Positions 46,231-61,200 of a DNA stretch of 64,000 nt are shown piece after piece. Source of the DNA: Corella eumyota. Taxonomy: Eukaryota; Chordata; Ascidiacea; Phlebobranchia; Corellidae. The notes beneath the pieces are model-generated. The model ran no database searches, had not been told where the DNA came from, and worked only from the letters and a program-made list of their open reading frames with translations. The stretch lies in NCBI GenBank assembly GCA_963082875.1, contig OY720100.1, positions 7,998,001-8,062,000 of the forward strand, read 5' to 3'. The position numbers and the translations under genes are program-made. Positions within the stretch are counted from its first letter, which is position 1; each line of letters starts with the position of its first letter.

Positions 46231-49200
46231 TCACGTCGACACACCAACTTGCGTTCGAATTTTTGCGCTAAATGCTGATGACGCGTTCATGTAATCTGCC
46301 ATAAGTTGAGACAACTCCACAATCTATATTTTTTAAATAAATAATTAAATCAAAAAAATTAGTTTTCTATATAGCGTTAAACTAGTTAAAAATTTTACCA
46401 CTTACCTGAACTTTGGGAAGTAAAAAGAACAATTTTCTTGACACCCCAGCCATTTCAGATACAATCATGAGAAGATTTTTGCAACCTCCAAATGTGACTA
46501 TATCTGCATATTCACATTTATCCCACACTTCCTATAAATATGAATAGAAATGTGTTTTTTTGGAATTGTTTAGAAAGGATTATGGAGAAATATAATTTAA
46601 AAAACGGGATATTATTTACCATAGTTTTATGATTTAATATATGAATACAGTCCTCAGAAACAGCTAACCACACGGTGTCGCCCTTGTGTTTTCCACTGGT
46701 GTCAACCTGAACAAAGTATTATAAAAAAGTTTTAGAAAAAAGATTATTTTAAAAAATAATTTAAAATATTTCTTTTTTTACCTTAGCTAGAAACAAAGTA
46801 GAGCCACATAATGGCCACTTGCGGGCGGTATTTATAAATATTCGAGCACAGTCGCTTGGTGACATGCCCTGCAAACTTGTCCACCTTTCACTTATTCGCT
46901 CACGAATTTGTCTGCAAAAAATTTAAAATTGAGTTTCCGGAAAAAAATTATTTTTAATTTTAATTTGAAAATCTCTACTTGACGTGATTTTTGCTTCCAA
47001 AATCTCGGTAGCGCGCTGGAAGAAATCTCTTGATGACGTGATCAAGAACGCTCGACTGCGTACAACGATTGCGATCTCCGTGAAACAGCTGGGCGGCAAA
47101 TGACGTCAGCTCGATAGCCAGATTGCGGGACAGAGGTAGCTGGTCACGTGACATCTCGTCACCCAACTAAAGGAAAAAAGTTTTGTTAAAGTCAACTCAT
47201 AATTTAATTTTTGGTTACTAATTTTTCTTGGTTAATTTTTGGTAGCTAAGACCAATGAAATTTACTTATTTTTTACATGAAGCTGATATTTTTTATTAAC
47301 TACCAGTATATTTCAACAAATTTAAACACACCTGGTAAGTAATTAACAGTCTTTCTTTTTCAGTTTCCATTTTTCGGTAAGCTTTAAACGTAAGCCGTCG
47401 TCTGTACGAAAACCTCGCCGTTGCCCTCGTCTCGTTAGCGCCATCGTGCGTGAGCAAAACCTTTGAGGTTACCGCGATTTTGCGAGACACGGTCTCCCAA
47501 GAGGAAATAACGTCACATATCTAAAAAAATAAAGATAATAAACAGAGGTAAAAAAGATTAAAAACTAAAATAACAAAAAAATGCATAAAAGATTAAATTA
47601 ATAATTTTTTTTTAAATGATTAAAAAATTTTTAACAGTTAAGTAATTACTTTAACGCTGGGTTCAATGTAATGCTCCTGAGCACTGATGACGTCAGGATC
47701 GTCAACAAAAAGAGCAAATCCTGACGTGGAGTGATGACGTACACCACCCTGGACGCTTACTCTGTACGAGAATTCTGATACAGTTGTTGAAGCATCAAAA
47801 CTAACAACCTGTCATAAAAAAGTTTTTTTTTTAATTTAGAAAGTTTAGATTATTGACAGAAAATAAATCAATTTGATATATATTCTTTTTTGTATAATTG
47901 ATAATTTTAGGCATTTAAATTTAACCTATTTTAAAAAAAAACTATCAATAGTTATTTACTACTTTTAAAAATTTGAAATAGCTCGGTCACTTGTACTTTT
48001 TGATTTTTAAAATAACTCAAGGCAGTCAATGACGAGAGAAAATTAGCAAGGAGCGTAAAGTACAAGAGAAAATGACCCAGGATACAACATTTTTAATTTA
48101 CAAAACCTTTATTTTTACCTCGTAGGAGCCGTCAGTAAAATGAACGGGTACACTGAACGGCAGGGAATGGTGGTATGGATTTTGTAATAATATCGACAAC
48201 GATTCAGTACGTGATGGAACACATCTTCTTAACCCAACATTATTAGTTCGCTGAAGTGCTCGCTGGCAATAAGATATATATTGACCACTGACATTTCTGT
48301 AATTTAACAAAAAATAAATGTTTAAAAAATTAAACTGGTCCGGTAGTGTGGTATAGGGTTATGGCAGCGGTCTACATATTAAAGATTCAGGGCTCAAGCC
48401 GCACTAACAACACATTATTCGTCATTGAACTCGGCGTGTACGAATAGATTTACCACGTCCTAACTGCACGCTCTTTCGAAATAAAAACACAAAACCTATC
48501 ACTTAATGGTGATCCACTTTACAAATAAAAAATAAAGTTAATATAATTTTGTTTATAAAAAATAATTCTTACTTAAGACTGCTTTGTCTTTTCATGTGAC
48601 TTTGCAAAACTAAAAGAATTTTCTCGTCAGGAAGAAACACTGGGATTATTAAAGACAAGAATTTCCAAGACTAAAAAAAATATTTTTAATTTCCTTAATG
48701 AATTTGTATTTGTTTATTTTGGAATTTTTAAAACAACCACTTACTTGTAAAAACGAATTTTCTTTCATATCCGAATCTCTCCGATTAGTTAATTTAATCA
48801 ACTGAGCGTAAACCTCGTCACGTAATGGCTCGTGCGTCAAGCATGACTGCGCAACGCGTTGAGCCAAGGTCACGTGATAATCAGCTGATGCAGCATCGAG
48901 TGAAACGTTAACGAAAAGTTGTATTGACTAAAATAAAAAAAAAATTAAAAAAATTCAATAAACGAAAAATATTTGGATCACTTGTACTTAACGGTTTTTG
49001 GAAAATCTTAGAAGCACGAATTACGAGAGAGAATTAGCTAGGACCGTAAAATACGAAAGAGAGAATTTCTTAGGTCTGCTAAGTATGGTAAAAATTTACG
49101 TATGTCCGTAAAGTACGAGAGAGAATTGGCTAGAACCACAAAGTACGAGAGTTTTAATAAGACCCTAAAGTACAAGTGATTCAAATATTTAAATTGGTTC

Positions 49201-52200
49201 TTAACATATAAAATACAGTGATTAGAAGGATCAGAATTTTAAAATGGTCACAAAACATATCACATGACAATATAAATATAATGACACTGTAATTTCACAA
49301 AATACCAACCTTGGCTATTTTCATGGCTTCGGTGTGCATAGCAAGCATTGCGTTAGGAATAAGCAGAGGCCGACTGAGACCCTGTTTGGAATAAGACAAA
49401 ACCGGGTTTTTCCACAAGGAAGCGCTTGGTGATTCTACCCCGTAATGACCGGATTTCGGGTCGACTTGAAGTAACTTCGTCACCAACCGATCGAATTCTG
49501 ACGTCACAGTGATTGCTTTGTTTGAGTTGGATGACGAAGATGCTGACGACCGAGATGCCGACGTCAGACCCCGTAACCATGACAACTTTAAAAAGGCATC
49601 AGTTATTTTTGAAATGTTAAATTTTAATTTTTAAAAATATTATTAAATGTTCGAATTTTACCTTTTCTTCTTCAGTCTTATAAGACAGAAACACGTCACG
49701 TGATCCGTTCTCGCCGCTCATTGGCCGAATGACGATCACGTGATCGTACGTGGACGTGGGAGAGTTCGGTCGACTGTGATTGGTTGTTGGGGGAGTGTGA
49801 AGGTTAAGTTGAGTTTCTTCGATTTTTTTGTTTTCAAGACTTATCCGATCAACCGGCAACTGAAAAACAGAAACAATCAATAAGATTATGAAAAGGTTAA
49901 TATTTACCGCTTTTCGCAAAAAAAATATTATGATTGCGTCGAGACTTGAACTTAAAACCTTTCGGACTAAAATCTTCTAGCAAGAAAAGTAAATTTAACG
50001 AAAATACATTTTTTTCCAACAATTTTAAATTATTTACTTCGTCTGCTTTTTCGTCTTCGAAACATTCGACCACCCCGTCACGAATGGTTGCCCACACGTG
50101 ACTACTGCTTCCTCCCACTGTGCGAATGAGCCACCCAGTGGTCAATTTGCTGAATGACGAGTTTCCATCGAGCACATTTTGCAAAACTTAAAATAAATTA
50201 AAAAGAAAATGAATTTGGAATTTTAGAAAACAATTTTACAAGTTTTAAAAATTAATATTTTGGTTTTTAAATAGAAACTAAATGAGAACATTTTTAACAA
50301 ACTTTAAAATAAAAAGAAGTATTTACCTTGAACCCATTCTTTGGCAAAGTTGGAGGTGTCGGCGCTTAAGTAATAAGTTCTTTTTCCACTTGTGATTTGG
50401 AAATTGCATCCGGCCTGATCCTCTTGTTTCACCTTGCCTACGTCACTGCTCATGACGTCATCGCACAAAATAATTTGACCTTGAGGTTTGCTTATATCGT
50501 CGTTCTGCATAAAATAAGAAAAAAAATACTACAAAATTAACCAAAAATATTAAGGTATATAAAAATAACATTTATACAAAAAAAATCAACGAAAATGCAT
50601 GAAATGGCATAGGTAACGTTGCTGTAACCAGTTAGCAAAATCCTAACAATGTTTATCTATTTAAAATATTACTATACTTTAATTTAAAAACTTACCGAGG
50701 ATTTATAATAAAACAGAATCCCGTCTTTCAAAACGAACCATCTCTTTTTCCATGTTCTCACCCTACCTCCCAACTTCAATAAATACCCGCATTTATTAAA
50801 ACTATCCACTACCCTAGTTTCCGAACTCGGTGTTGCGACACGAGGTTGCGCTATTGAGTCGGGAACTTGTTGCGAAGTTTTAAATAATTTGTGTTCGGGT
50901 TCTGAGCTGTCCGTGGTAGCCGAGGAAGAGTTGTAACCGATTTGTGCGTCAGGTGGAATAGCGTAGTCACCTTCCGAACTCGCCATTGATTGCTGAGAAT
51001 TGGCTGTTTTAAGAAAAAAACACAGGTTTAAAATAATAAAAATAAATAATATGATTACAACTACATGATGGTGGTAGAGAGGCAAATCCAGTACGATCGC
51101 TTTTTGAGTTTAAAACTGAAATTAAACGAAATCGTGAAACCCCCCCCCCCCCAAAAAAACAACTGTATTACTGAAAGCGGTCCAATTAAAGGGTAATTAT
51201 TAAAAACTTAAAAAATCATTTATTTACAATACCATTTATGCTGTCCGGACAGTTAAATAAATCCGTTAGTTAAGGCAGTTAACACGTCTGAATAACTTTT
51301 AATTACATTTAGATTTACATTCAAAAGAAAGTACTAAAATAAAAATGTCAGTATGTTTTAAAAAAGGGGAGTTTTTAATTTTAAAAAATTTTGCGTGCTT
51401 ACTACGAACCAAAAACCTTTTCCATTACGTAACTTCATGTTGGTGGTCTACGATTTCATATTAACAAAAAAGTTTACAAAACTAATTCGATACGAGCTAT
51501 ATTAAATCTGAGTAATTAAACTGTTTAGAACAGGAGGCAATAAATACAACATTGTGGACAACCATATAAGGTTTAAATATTTACGTTTTTAATTTTTTCT
51601 TTTGTTTTCAATTGTCCAGGTATTTGTCACGTGGGTATTTTGTCACGGCTGATTAGTTAAAATCGCCTACATTCAATTTGACCGTAACATTATGTTGGCT
51701 GACGACAAAAAGTCAACTGACAACGATTGATTGGTAACGAAACGGTATCGTAAACAGCACAAAATTGAACGCTTGAATCCGAACTATTTGCAAAAAGTCT
51801 CTATATTTTACAAAAAAAGCTGGTATTGTTTCAAGTTTATTAAGAAAATAACATTTATTAAGCTTATTAAGATTACCTAAAGAATACAGGCATTAGGTCA
51901 TACTAAAATTAACTAACTGAAAGGAGAATTCTTTGATAATGAAAGTGATATAACATCTTGAAACGGTAAATTATGTTTTGTTTATACGCTTAGCTACATA
52001 AAAGAGTATACCATTAATTACACTTAGATTTACATCTTATCTATAGATCTGTATTAATTTATGTATGTAGAAAAAAATGTAGAAAAAACATGCTTTAATA
52101 TTAGACTAACTAGTCGTTATGTTGCTAAGGGCATTATCTTTTGTTTTAAGAAGTGACTATAAGGAAATTGTTTGTGTATATACGGCAAATCACAATAGAA

Positions 52201-55200
52201 AAAGCCATTAGCGGCACCGAATTTTGAACAGATCTGGTTTTTAAGTGTCACCTGACCAAAGTTAACGTGCAATTCGGTCGGGGTTTTGTCTATAATTACA
52301 CCATAGTCGGAGATGAAAATTAGATAAACTTAACCGCGGGGCCACAACAAAGTAGTGAGGGCTTAGGCATATTTTTAAACATTAAAATTTGTACTGGAAA
52401 AAGGCAAAACCTAATCCAACAACAAATTTTGCATTTTTAAATAACACAAATATAAGCTTGCTAGTTAGGACATATTTTGACATTTTCTATCGCCTAAATT
52501 CATCGCAACAAAAAATATAATCAATAAAAAACTGATGGTCAGCAAATATAGAGTAACAAGTTATATAGTCTTAGATGAAATTAGCTGTGACGAGCCAACT
52601 TCCTGTAATATCGTGCTCTGTTTCTGCCACAGTTACAGCTGGAACTAGCAAGCAACCGGGCGTGACAAAAGTCAAACAAAAATGTCTGCGATCGGTGGTA
52701 ATAATAATGAAGTCATCTTTTTTTATAAAATAACGACATGACCACAAAAAAGACCGAACAATAGTTTTCTCACATTAAAAACATGGGAATATGTCGTATA
52801 AAATTTTCTCCAAAAATAAGGCCAACATTTTGAACATCAAAATATAACAACATAAATATCATAAAAAAGCGAAAAACATATAAAGGGGGTAACAAAAGTT
52901 ACCCTCTTCGAGGGAAATGACAATAAAAATGCGTTTATCTCGGAACAAAAACTATTTTTTTATTAATTTGAAAGTAAAACAAAAAATTTACCTCTTTTTG
53001 TTGCTCGCACCAAACCAGGACTTCCGTTTTTCCTTTGATGCATGCCCACCCACTGATGTGCTGAGTCACCCATCGTGAGACTCTTGGACGGCCGCGGCTG
53101 ACTCTGCCGTGAATGATGTTGTAAAAGTGGGGTCCGATGATCATCATCGGAAGAATCAGAGGCATCCGTAAAGGGAGTTGCTCGGAGCTGTGCGGCTCTT
53201 CCCTTGATCTTAGTGTAAACGGGGACGTCGAGAGGATGTTGCTATAGAAACAAAATTTGTTTTAAATATTTTCGGTATCACGTGACGTGCGAAATCATAA
53301 GCGGAACCGATACGAGTCACGTGAGGCGGGAAAGGTCATTTTCTCTTTGGCCTTGGCAGCAACAACTTCATTTGTTTCGCCTAAAAATGTTGTGAGTGCG
53401 TGACGACACCCCACACAACATAACAAATGTAATAACCAGTAAGACCCAAACAGAATTACTTTTCCGGCCTATCAACACCGTACACACACAAACCTATGGC
53501 CGTGTGACGTCACAATAGGGCATTGTGCGCGTCACCAAAGCTCAACAAGGCGTGAGAACTGACTAGTGCGGCTTCCAATTTCACTTGTATCGAATAAAAA
53601 CACGACCGATTCGATGTAATATTAAAATCCAAAGACAGAATTATCAATACAAAAGACAACAAATAACGCACCTTGTATACCACTTCAGCGTACTCTCCGG
53701 GCTCATAGTCGAAATTTGCTAGAGTCGAGTCTGCAATTTCAAAGCGATTAGGATTTTGTTTCTTTAGTTTAGCAAACATTATTCTTATCCGGTCGGCAAT
53801 CAATAATATTAAGCCACCGATAACATTAGCTTACAAGTGCCAAATTTATGTATTCTGCCGACTAATACACAAAAATAAACACAATACACAGAAAAATTTA
53901 AAAGAAGGAAAAAATAGTTAAAAATATTATGCAAAATTTGGATTTTCTACTAGACATAGCATTAAGTCCAACATTTAAATTCGAAGATTTGTAAAGTTTT
54001 TAAAGTAATTTATATTTTTTGCATTTTCTTTGGTATTTTTAACTTACATTTATGTATGCTTCCTTTACTCAATGTATTGGATGGAAAACGAAACCCATTT
54101 TTCGTCATTTCGTAAATCCTCGATTCCTGAAATTTGTACAAAATTAAACCATGTTATACTAAACCATAAGTGTATGTACACAGTCTAGAGTCTAGACTGT
54201 ACTTGGTTTATGGTACGATTTAAATTTGTATAACAATTTAAACCTTACCTTATACAGATACGATTTTATATCATTCTGGATTAGAATATTTTACATTTAA
54301 AAAAAATATATTAGATTCTTTTTTTTAACTTACAAATAATGGAAGCCCGTGCATGGGAGGTGTTGGTGGTTTTATCGTTTTCCACGTGCTTGCAGGAAGT
54401 GACGCGGAAAAAGTAGGAGCCACAGGATCAACGGACATGTCTTCTTCTTCCTGGTGAATAATCGAAAGTGCGGTTTTGGATGCTGGCGAGTCTGATCTTA
54501 ATCCAGTAACCAAGATGGGGGAAGATGGAAGTCGGGAAGAGGAGGAGGATAAAAGAGGGGACGGGCTCTTTGATCTTTCCTTTTTATGTCCGGTAGGTGG
54601 AGAAGTCTCTTCGTGGCTCTTTCTTCTTTGATGATGCTCTTTAAGACCTTTGATCTTTCTTCGAATGCTGCCAAATGTTCCCATGATGTTGTGATGTGAC
54701 GAAGTGGGAGGAGGAGTACGAGCAGAAGGTTGCTTAGCAACGGAGGAAGGCGATTTTGCCATAGGAAGAGTCGAAGACTTCTTTTTATTTGATTTCCTTT
54801 CTGAAGAAGTTAATCCTTCCAAGAGCAAATGTCGTTCTCCGGAACTTTTCGCAATTGCTAAGCGAGGATTCAGAACATTTTTAGTTACGGGATCGTCTTC
54901 CATCGGAAAGATTTGATCTTCTTCGTTGCTAGGACTCTCACTAGAGGGCGGTGGTGTGCGAATTATATCAAAATTGTCAATAGGGAGTTGGTAGGGTTTG
55001 GTTGCTCGATGACCAGATTCAATGTGAATAGAATCCGGTGAATATGGTAAAACATTTTCCTCTTCCTAAAAAGCAAAAAACTGACGTAATTTGTGAAAAC
55101 ATGGTATACGCGCTCTGAAATAAGTATTGTAGTAAAACTTTCAATCCGACACTTAACCTTAACGGTAAAATCCATTACTAACTTGCTACATTAATATTTT

Positions 55201-58200
55201 AACTTACCCCAAATATTGGGTTTTTCTTCCAAGAGGACGATTCTGATGTTGTGTTGTTGCTGCCCACGTGATCTTCTACGTCATCCATATTGTGCGATCC
55301 GATTGGTTTGTCAGATGACGTCATTGGAACTGAAGGGTTGTCAACTAATTCTATCAAATAAAATCATAGTTTTTTCGTTTTAATTTAAAGTGTAATCCAA
55401 AAAGCTAAAATAAAAGTAGTGTATAAAAATTACCTGTCAATTTAAGTTGCATTGCTTGAATACCAGCGCTCAAAGTCAAATTCGACTGACGTAATTCTTC
55501 TTTTTCTATTTCACTCTAAAACAGAAAAAAATAACGTTAATCAATTGCCCATTTGTATAGAATAGAATCAAATTCAATTTTTTGGCACAATTGTGTTTAA
55601 ATAATAAAAAAGAAGATCTATTTTGTTCACATGGGATAACAATTGCTGTTTACAAAGATAATATAGTTGGGTAAACAACTTTCAGCAATTACTTAATTAA
55701 AATAAATATTTACCAGCTCCCTGTATATTTTCTGCATATATGTACTTACCGTGTTTAAAGTTTTCGTAACCCAGTTTTTGATTCTAGTCGCCTTTTCCTG
55801 TACGGATTCTTTTTCAAGCCGTCTAAGATATTTCTGCAAAAAATTAAAAAAAAGTTATTTTAAATATAAAAATTTTAAAAAAGATGTGTTCTAAAAATTA
55901 TACTTTCTAAAATAACGTGTTGCAAAAAAACGATTTATGTAAACATAATTTTTAATTAGCGCCTAGTTCAAATTAATTAGTCGCATTAACACTTAACAAA
56001 ACAGGACAAATTCTTAAGTCAATCGTTTACAGTCAAACAGACCAGGACTAGATTAGCAGACACACGTTAAAAGTTAAATGCCAACTTTTAAAATGTGTTT
56101 GTTTTGAAATAAGCACCGCGCAAGCCCAATAATAAACTACTTATTACTGCACCACTAAAACCCGTTTAAATTAATTGTATTTGCTCAAGTGAAAGCCGAT
56201 ATGATTTTGCATCAAGCGAATCCTAAAATTTAATTCGGTTGTATAGATAATCCGAAAATGGGAGTAATAAAATGACGCGTAATTTTTATTGGTTGTTATA
56301 GGTTAACGCAGGGACCAATCGGAATTCGCATTACAAGCATGTAAACAGCGCAGTGTTTACCCGACATGGCTAACTCCGGAACTACGACTTAAAGCCGATT
56401 CGCTTGAGGAATGTTCATCTTAAAATATGTCGTTGCAAAAAAACTAGTCGCAAAGATTTGCAGATATAAAAGTTAAAAAAAAGTTGATACAACAATGAAT
56501 AAGAACTACTACGTACAAGTTGAATTAGGTTACAACAAAAATGGTTGTTTTTTGCTTTAATTAAAGGTACTTTTGCAATAGTAAAATATAAAACCATTCT
56601 TATTTATTCAGTAATTAATTAACAGCTATATTATGTAAGTTTATTATACAAAAACGATCAAATTCATATAAACATGTCATCAACTTTCTAATTTGGAAAT
56701 TCCCGCCCTTGAAATGGTAAAAACTTTCATTTCTTAAGTTTAGAATGTTTTGTATAATTTAAGCCTTTTTTTGTTCGCCCTCGGCCCCGTATTTAATCCT
56801 TTTGTTATAAAATTGATTTCTCTAAAACCAATGATATATAAATATATAGTCCAGCTTGTATTTCGCCATTTTAAACAATGGTATGTAATATCAATGAAGT
56901 AATGTTGTGTAGAAAATATAGATGACGTCATATGGCGCAATTATTTGGGCAAAAATTTCAACATTTTTCGTAAAAATTGACTACTACTTCACATCTTATC
57001 AATATCAAAATAAATACTATATTAGGTATTATTTTATAACAGATTTATTAGAAATTTTTCTGGCATTTTTTATGTTTTTTTTGTTTACCTCGTACTCTAA
57101 TTCCTTTTTAAGTGCTATCATTTTTTCTTGTTGGTCCAAACACTTTTGCTCCAAATGGGCAATTTTGTCGGTCTGGTATTTCTCCCCTTGGGAAGCGGCG
57201 CCCGGGACTCCTGCGATGTTCTCACGCAACAAGTTAAGCTGAAATTCGTAAAATCAAGCCACAGTTCACATAAAAACACAACGAACAACGTAATTTCGGT
57301 TAATTGAAGCCATTAACGGAAAAGAAAACCTTACTTAAAATACAATACAGCAACAATTAAAAATAGCTTTCCCATGGCGAAATGTTTGGATGTACATATT
57401 CACTAGGGATAGTTAAATTAAGTTATGTTTTAATTGTTTTTAAACAACAACATATGTGTATAGGGAATAAGTTGTACCTGGTACTCAGCATCGGTTGCTC
57501 GTTCTTCTGCGTGATCATATTTAATGGATAATTCCTCCATCTACAAAAATACAATTAGTTTAAAGTCAAAGTCCCATAAGAGTAAAATAGGAATTAAATA
57601 TTTAATTTCCAATATCAATTAAAGTTAATTTGGTCTTTATTTTAAAATTTATTATCACAAATTTTTAACTGTGGTATCCACAAATAAATTAATATAATTG
57701 TATTAAGAATCCCTGTAGCGCTTAATATAGAAATCTTATATTTAATTTTCTTTATTGCCATAAAGACAACAATGCGTTTTCTGTCTGTATTAAAAATCTG
57801 ATGAAAAATAGTATTAAAATGGCTGAAGTCTAAATCCTGCAAGTTTGGTAATTTATTTGTTTTGATTATTTCCTTTAATGCAGAGTCAACAACAGTTCAA
57901 TCTGTAATCATGTTTACTAAATCGGATTGTAAGACGTATATATACGCAATAAAGTCGAACAGTTTATTTTCATAACTAAAGATTAAAAAATGCTAATGCG
58001 TCAGTTTATTAAATAGGTTAAAAATTAAGTACATCATTTTCTGTGAGTTAGGTTATCTGGTATTGTTATTAAAGCCAAAGTGCAAAGTTTCTTATACAAA
58101 TACCCATAATAAACTGTCACATTATATTAAGTGGGCAATCAATATGTTTACATTGGAGGTCTGATGTTTTCGATAAGACGTCGTGATAAGGAACGGTGTC

Positions 58201-61200
58201 GTAACGCAGTGACATCGTGATGATGCAATCCTTTGGTTCTGTGCTGAAGTGCATCAAGTACAGGCCAATACGTAATGAAAGAGCATAAGATATGACATAC
58301 AAATAAAGATAAGAAACTGGTTCAACCGTTTGCGACCGTCGATAAATTATTGAGTACGTTGCATATATAAACAATGTTTAATAAGGAATCACAAAAATGT
58401 GAAGAGAATTCGGAAAAGTTGTTTTTGATAATAAATGAATCACACGGCTATTAATAATGCATGTCTTCATAATATTATGCACGCTTGTCTTTTTATCTAA
58501 ATGAGAGCGGTCAAATATTTAATATTAATTTATGCAAAATAACACCTTTTTCTTTGTCTAAATCTTATTTAATAAAACAAAATGTTTATTTAAGACTAGG
58601 CAATACGTTAATAAAGCCGACTGTTTATCTGTGTTCACTGGTTAAACAACAATTTATAAGGTCCGAAGTTTAAGCCTTGGCGGCTGCACACTAAGTGTGT
58701 ACTAACGATTGTTAAAAAATAAACGTGAGACGCGGGTTAAAGGGAAACGGTATAAGTTCCCATGTCAATTTGACACAATTTTCTATTGTCAGAGTGGCGT
58801 AACGCAAGGGTGTCAAAAGCTGTTGAGAATTAGATTAATTGACTGAAGCCTTTAGAAATACCTAAAAAAACGGTTTAAAACACATTCTTTGAATCCATAT
58901 ATTTTCATTGGTGCATATATTATAATGGTTTAAGCCTAACATTAAACAGCATGTCCAATGAAGCAAATTGGACTGATTTAAATATACAAAGCTGGTACTT
59001 AGTTAAAAAAATCAATTTAATCGCAACAACAACGGCATAATCCTGTTTTTGAGGACGTTTTCACATAAACATAATCATCCGAAAATCGAGTTATTGATTG
59101 AGACCACCCATACATACCAAACAGCGCGAGACAAGATGGCTGCTGGATAATTAGCGAGAGATAGTCCGTGCTTTTCCAAGTGCCCGCTTCTTCAAAGAAT
59201 AAAATAATTGTCGTTGAGCAAATAGATACAAGGGATCTGAAGTGCTCATTGTATTTTTAAGATAATTATTATGTTGATCTACACTTTAATTGAAAACTTT
59301 TAGCATAAAGTGTTAATTTTTTTAAATAAGACAAATTTTTGCATACTAACTATGTCATTGTATAGGCTAAAATTTAACTTTTATTTAACCCGCAAAAGGT
59401 TAGTCGCTTTTGGGTAACAAGATTAGCCACGGCCAACTTAACACAAGGAGATGTTGGTACTAAGATCAATGGACTAGAGTGCAAATAAGGGGTTTTATTT
59501 ACACAAGTTGGCCAACTAGTCACATGCACACTTTACCCGAACTCTCGTAAATTTTCATTTCTTTAAGGCGAATCAAGGGCCATAGAAACTTCTTAAACAG
59601 TCAGGATATCGATAACGAGCCTGTTTTGGTGAAACGACGTCAGGCATTGCGTAAAACCTATAACTTTTCCTTATATTTAGTCCTTTTGTTGCAAGTTTTT
59701 TTTTCAAAATAAGGAGTGCATTTAACTTTACATTTAAACTTAGAACTTGCATGGTTTTTATTTCCATGAAGTGTTGTTATTCCCGGAAAATAAAGTAACT
59801 ACTAAAAATATATATATTTTGCCTTAATCCCCACACTTTATTCTAAATTTACACCAAGGTAAATAATATACTCTTATTTCCTAAAATACGGGTGGCGACA
59901 GGCCACGTACACAGCTTAAAATGCAATGTCGTAATATAACCTTTACGTTTACGCTTGAAAGGCCAGATAACCCACCATAATACATTATAACAAACGGCGG
60001 TAGGTCAAATGGGACCTATAGTCGCCTGTGTTTATGAAAATATGATACCAAAAAGCATGCGCACAACAACTGCAATGCCTACCAGAATCCCAAAGGTAAA
60101 CAAGTGCAAAACAAGTGGTAAAACCGTATAGGACTCTTCAAAGTCGTAAGGCAAACGTAGTTAGCACGGTGATCGATGGTTTTAAAGGCCGCAATAAAAA
60201 ACAGCAGTCAGCGAAACATTTTCGGTCAGAGGCTGCTGAATGAAAGTTTGGTAAGCTGCGAATTAACCTAACGATTGCCCGTCGTAAACTGTAATCCCAT
60301 CCCTCAGTAATATATTGACAGATGGGTCAGCCCTAATCCTTATACAACCTATATGCTGTTTGTTGAAGGGCAACTATAACCTATAATAGCATTACATTTG
60401 GCCGGCCTCTAAAGAAAATAAGCGTAATATCCTACCGATGTTAACATTGTGTAGGCGCCAGTCCGTGCCAAAACATTAAAAATGACAACATTTTAGTCCG
60501 TTGTCACACACTATTTACTGCTAAAGCAAAACCAAACCCTGTTTTCATTTCTACAAAATAACATAAATACCACAAGTGAAAACGATAATAGGACCGCTTC
60601 GCCAATAGTAAAACGATATAGATTTTATCTGGCGGTCGTTAAATGCGCCTTACAAAACCTAATTGACAACAAAGTCGTCTAAACAACGGCGCGCGCTAAG
60701 GCTAAGCCAAATACAACATGAATTAAGTAGTTGTATACAAGTTGTTGGGATAGATAACAAACAAAAGCAAATCCGATGTTTTATGTAACAGGAAACCGCG
60801 CATTGGCAGCGAGACAATCAGCCACAGAAAGGCCAAATAAATTTAATTCAGCGCCCCCTTAGCCTTACAAAAGATAAAACGCATTGCAGTAGTAGAGGCG
60901 CGTGGCAAAAACACAGCAAAATTAAAGCCTCGATTCTAGTAGCAGAAATCGATTCTAGTAAATCGATGCTCTGTGTTAGTTTTGTGGCTCAGCGAGGGGT
61001 GAAGTCGAATTATAGTGATTTGACATCTATATGAAATTAAGCTTGGTTTCCGTGCGATACCTATCTTTACAGATACGCCAACGGGAAACGTACGGTATAT
61101 GAAACACAAAGCCATTACGACATTGGTTTGAAAGCAGGGCGCTTATGCAAAACGACTCGGCCAAGAGCAGCGACAATTTTGCGATGTTTAAATAGGCTAA

